Origin: Bacteroidota bacterium
GTDB taxonomy: Bacteria; Bacteroidota; Bacteroidia; Chitinophagales; Chitinophagaceae
DNA length: 7,500 nt
Direction of reading: 5' to 3'
NCBI GenBank assembly: GCA_023433755.1
Contig: JAEYUA010000258.1
Location: forward strand, 1-7,500
Positions 4,995 through 7,500 of this stretch are shown one piece after another. Numbering within the stretch: position 1 is the stretch's first letter; each line of letters starts with the position of its first letter. A program made the translations under genes and the position numbers. Under the pieces are notes generated by a model, which was not told the origin of the DNA, made no database searches, and saw only the letters and a list, made by a program, of their open reading frames with translations.

Positions 4995-6602
4995 ATGAAT
5001 AAATTTCTTATCTCCCTATTTTTTGCCCTTCTATGCGGGAGCAGTTGTTCCGAAAAAACAGCTACACCAGACATGCCTGCCAAAAGGGATACTTCCATTA
5101 ATATAATAAATTCATTTTCTGAATTGAAGCTCGACAGCCAGCGGCTGGAACAATACATTACTACCAATAACCTGGAGGACAGCGCCGCTCATTTTATGCG
5201 GGATTTTTACAACAACCGCAATTTCTATTTTGCCTGGTTCACGAATGATGGTGTGGCCGAACAAACACTTGCTTTCTGGAACCTGCACAATCATTTCATC
5301 AGTTACACAAGGGACAGCTCTTTTGCCAACCGTGAATTGCACCAGTACATGAAGGAGCTGCTTGAAGGGAACCTCGATATGTTTAAGCAGGCAAGTGATC
5401 AATTAACCAAAGTTGAGTTGCAACTAAGTCACCATTTTTATGAATACGCACATTATGCATATGGGGGCAGGATTGATCCCGAAGAATTGCAATGGCATAT
5501 TCCAAGAAAAAAAGTGAATGCCATTGCCTTGCTCGATACCCTTGTGGCGAATAAAGGCCGGAACCTGGAGGCCATGGAACCCCTGAGTACTTCTTACAGG
5601 GCCTTGAAAAAACAATTACTTCATTTTTATGCAATTGAAAAAAATGGAGGATGGATACCGCTGGAGCCTGACAAGAAGAGCTACCGTATTGGTGACAGCA
5701 GTACATTTCTTATAAAAATCAAGGATCGCCTTGCCGCATTGGGTGATTATGAATCCGGAGACCGTTCGCCTTTATTCACGCCGGCTTTTGAAAAAGCTGT
5801 TCTCCGGTATCAGGGCCGCCATGGTTTGGACACTGATAAAGCCATCGGGCCACAGGTAATAGCCGCCCTGAATATTCCACTGGCTAAAAGAATTGAGCAA
5901 ATGCTGATCAACCTGGAACGTATGCGCTGGTTACCCAAAGAGCCGGCAAAAAAAAGCATCGTAGCCAATATCCCTGAGTTCAGGCTGCATGTTTATGAAG
6001 AAGGCCGGGATGTATTATCCATGGATGTAGTGGTAGGCACGGAAGCAAACCGCACTGTTGTTTTTAGCGACTCTTTGAAATATGTTGTTTTCAGTCCCTA
6101 CTGGAATGTCCCAAGAAGTATTGTGAGGAAGGAAATCTATCCGGCTATGAGCAGGAACCCCGGATACCTGGAGCGGAATAATATGGAGCAGACCGGGTTC
6201 AGTAACGGCCTCCCGGTGATCAGGCAAAAACCCGGACCAGGTAATGCACTGGGCCGTGTGAAATTTATATTTCCGAATTCCTATGCGATCTATTTTCATG
6301 ATACCCCGGCGCAATCATTGTTCAGCCGTACAACAAGAGCATTCAGTCACGGTTGCATCCGGGTGTCGGAGCCGGAAAAACTTGCAGCTTATGTGTTGAG
6401 TGACCAACCACGCTGGACGAGCCAGGAGATCAGAAAAGAAATGAGAGGCACTAAAGAGAAATGGGTGAGCCTGAAGGAAGCCATTCCTGTATTCATTACC
6501 TATTTCACGGCATGGGTGGATAGCCATGGTGTTCTGAATTTCCGTGATGATATCTACGGGCATGATAAAAAGATGGCAGCCCGTTTATTTGTAGAAGAAT
6601 GA
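4995..6602 (+). CDS. YcbB/LdtD-type L,D-transpeptidase lipoprotein
   Basis: A 535-residue cell-wall enzyme predicted to form meso-DAP to meso-DAP (3-3) cross-links in peptidoglycan, or to attach proteins to it, in the periplasm. The N-terminus MNKFLISLFFALLCGSSC has a lipobox-like GSSC, so C18 is the likely lipidated cysteine. An alpha-helical scaffold region spans about 60-220. A peptidoglycan-binding-1 motif follows at about 262-293 (FEKAVLRYQGRHGLDTDKAIGP region). The YkuD catalytic domain spans about 320-470, with FHDTP (434-438) and SHGCIRV (451-457). C454 is the nucleophile and H435 and H452 are the conserved histidines. This order and length are those of the long YcbB family rather than the small YkuD enzymes, and all catalytic residues are present. 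The gene stands alone on the plus strand and converges on the DUF2254 gene 77 bp away. A weak hairpin (CAGAA-ATTA-TTCTG, 6604-6617) follows the stop. Confidence 0.93.
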   Translation: MNKFLISLFFALLCGSSCSEKTATPDMPAKRDTSINIINSFSELKLDSQRLEQYITTNNLEDSAAHFMRDFYNNRNFYFAWFTNDGVAEQTLAFWNLHNHFISYTRDSSFANRELHQYMKELLEGNLDMFKQASDQLTKVELQLSHHFYEYAHYAYGGRIDPEELQWHIPRKKVNAIALLDTLVANKGRNLEAMEPLSTSYRALKKQLLHFYAIEKNGGWIPLEPDKKSYRIGDSSTFLIKIKDRLAALGDYESGDRSPLFTPAFEKAVLRYQGRHGLDTDKAIGPQVIAALNIPLAKRIEQMLINLERMRWLPKEPAKKSIVANIPEFRLHVYEEGRDVLSMDVVVGTEANRTVVFSDSLKYVVFSPYWNVPRSIVRKEIYPAMSRNPGYLERNNMEQTGFSNGLPVIRQKPGPGNALGRVKFIFPNSYAIYFHDTPAQSLFSRTTRAFSHGCIRVSEPEKLAAYVLSDQPRWTSQEIRKEMRGTKEKWVSLKEAIPVFITYFTAWVDSHGVLNFRDDIYGHDKKMAARLFVEE

Positions 6603-6679
6603 TCAGAAATTATTCTGCGCACTTTTTAAAATGTATCCCACATGGTTAATTATCAACTATAAAAACCCTGAACCTGTTG

Positions 6680-7500
6680 TTAGATATCTTCACTCCTGGA
6701 CGCCAGTTCCACCTCGCGTAATAATTTATTGAGCAGGTCATGATTCCCAAGAGATTTAAGAGACAAAAGTATATGGGTCATTTCCCGGCGTACCAGGCGG
6801 TCATTTTTTCCATAATCCCAGACCGGAAGCAGGTACTCAGTAATTTCAGCGTCCAGGTCTCTTTGCCTCAGGTAAATCCTAACTGCTCCTTCTTTGTCCT
6901 CATGTTGTGAAACCGGGAAATGTTGCATGCGATAAGCCAAAAGGCTGCCAATGGCCTGCAGGCTGATGGCTGCCGTGCCGGGATCATTGATACTCGGACT
7001 CAAAGCTTTCACTGCTATTTCCATCAACTGTTTTAATCCATAGCTATAACTCGACTGGATCTCCTGTCCCCGGCCGATATCGATATTGATCCGGAGCTTT
7101 TCCTTCAGATCGTCGCTGATGTTTTTTTTACCTGCGAGGGTCAACAATGCTGTGTTTTCGATCAGGTAGGTGCCAATGGGAAAATGAAAATATAGAACCG
7201 CTTCTTCTTCCTTGCAGATTTCGATCAGCCGTTCCCGGTTGAAGCCCTGGAAAGCGCCGGATTTACTGGCAGGCAGCAGGTAACCTTCCGGGATATCCGC
7301 ATCCGGCGTAAAGGAAGATTCTGTACAGGATTTTTCAAGAGAGGCACGGGTGCCTGACTGGATCCTGTTGATGATGGTTTCGAATTTTACAGACTGTGTT
7401 ATATAATGCAGGAAATAGATAAATAAGAAAATGTCAACGACGGTAAGCGCAATTAAAAGATAGGTACTGATGGCGGGGACGGAAATGCCGGAATCAATAT
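6680..7500 (-). CDS. DUF2254 membrane protein, N-terminus cut off by the window edge
   Basis: The frame is open from the TAA at 6680-6682 to the right edge, giving at least 272 C-terminal residues; translating 7148-7500 by hand shows no stop. The TTG near 7147 is therefore internal, not a start. The visible part begins with a transmembrane helix, AISTYLLIALTVVDIFLFIY (about 7412-7471). It continues through a soluble region with GYLLPASKSGAFQGF and VLYFHFPIGTYL to the conserved family block IDIGRGQEIQSSYSYGLKQL...AVKALSPSINDPGTA (about 6965-7080). That FGLRQL/ALSPxINDPxTA-like block is the hallmark of DUF2254, a family of predicted inner-membrane proteins whose molecular role is not established. 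Full-length members have several N-terminal membrane segments, so roughly 150 residues are probably missing. The end of the gene converges on the L,D-transpeptidase gene. Confidence 0.88.
   Translation of the reverse strand, partial: IDSGISVPAISTYLLIALTVVDIFLFIYFLHYITQSVKFETIINRIQSGTRASLEKSCTESSFTPDADIPEGYLLPASKSGAFQGFNRERLIEICKEEEAVLYFHFPIGTYLIENTALLTLAGKKNISDDLKEKLRINIDIGRGQEIQSSYSYGLKQLMEIAVKALSPSINDPGTAAISLQAIGSLLAYRMQHFPVSQHEDKEGAVRIYLRQRDLDAEITEYLLPVWDYGKNDRLVRREMTHILLSLKSLGNHDLLNKLLREVELASRSEDI

Noticed and set aside
6604..6617. Hairpin CAGAA-ATTA-TTCTG after the L,D-transpeptidase gene as a terminator
   Set aside because: The stem is only 5 bp, A+T-rich, and the T-run (CACTTTTT) comes several bases later. 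It is too weak to list as a terminator.
7145..7147. TTG as start of a 155-residue protein on the minus strand
   Set aside because: The frame stays open and in-family upstream to the window edge, including a membrane helix, so this is an internal codon of a longer DUF2254 gene.

Overview
The window looks like chromosomal DNA of a member of the Bacteroidota, most plausibly Chitinophagaceae or a close relative. This rests on several things seen here: exact or near matches to the Bacteroidota -7 promoter box (TAnnTTTG) close upstream of genes, A-rich leaders without Shine-Dalgarno sequences, a tRNA gene without an encoded CCA, protein types typical of the phylum, and intergenic DNA full of short degenerate repeats. 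The family-level placement is an impression, not a result.

Layout. A tRNA with anticodon CAT (58-131), with its own promoter box and a rho-independent terminator, opens the window. A two-gene hipBA toxin-antitoxin operon follows on the minus strand, with hipB upstream and hipA downstream, overlapping by ATGA. Its control region carries a 14-bp inverted repeat that probably is the HipB operator. A gene-free stretch (about 1774-2230) then holds two 37-nt near-identical inverted sequences enclosing two 47-nt direct repeats and one REP-like palindrome. Next come a secreted beta-barrel-like outer membrane protein gene (2259-2984) with a promoter box and a good terminator, and a second repeat-rich gap (about 3037-3517). 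That gap has four more copies of the REP-like palindrome, a composite repeat and a heptanucleotide tandem repeat. Then follow hflX (ribosome-associated GTPase), a 286-bp spacer, a YcbB-type L,D-transpeptidase lipoprotein gene, and, convergent with it, the 3' part of a DUF2254 membrane protein gene that runs off the right edge.

The genes do not form one pathway. hipBA is a self-contained stress/persistence module. The outer membrane protein, the L,D-transpeptidase and the DUF2254 protein are envelope proteins, and hflX is housekeeping/stress ribosome rescue. Several likely start codons differ from the longest possible reading frames (hipB, the outer membrane protein, hflX), because the longer versions would run back over promoter, operator or tandem repeat sequence.

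I found no convincing new multi-gene system. The most unusual material is non-coding: the REP-like family with a compensatory stem change, the inverted-repeat-bracketed spacer, the putative hipBA operator, and the heptad repeat in front of hflX.
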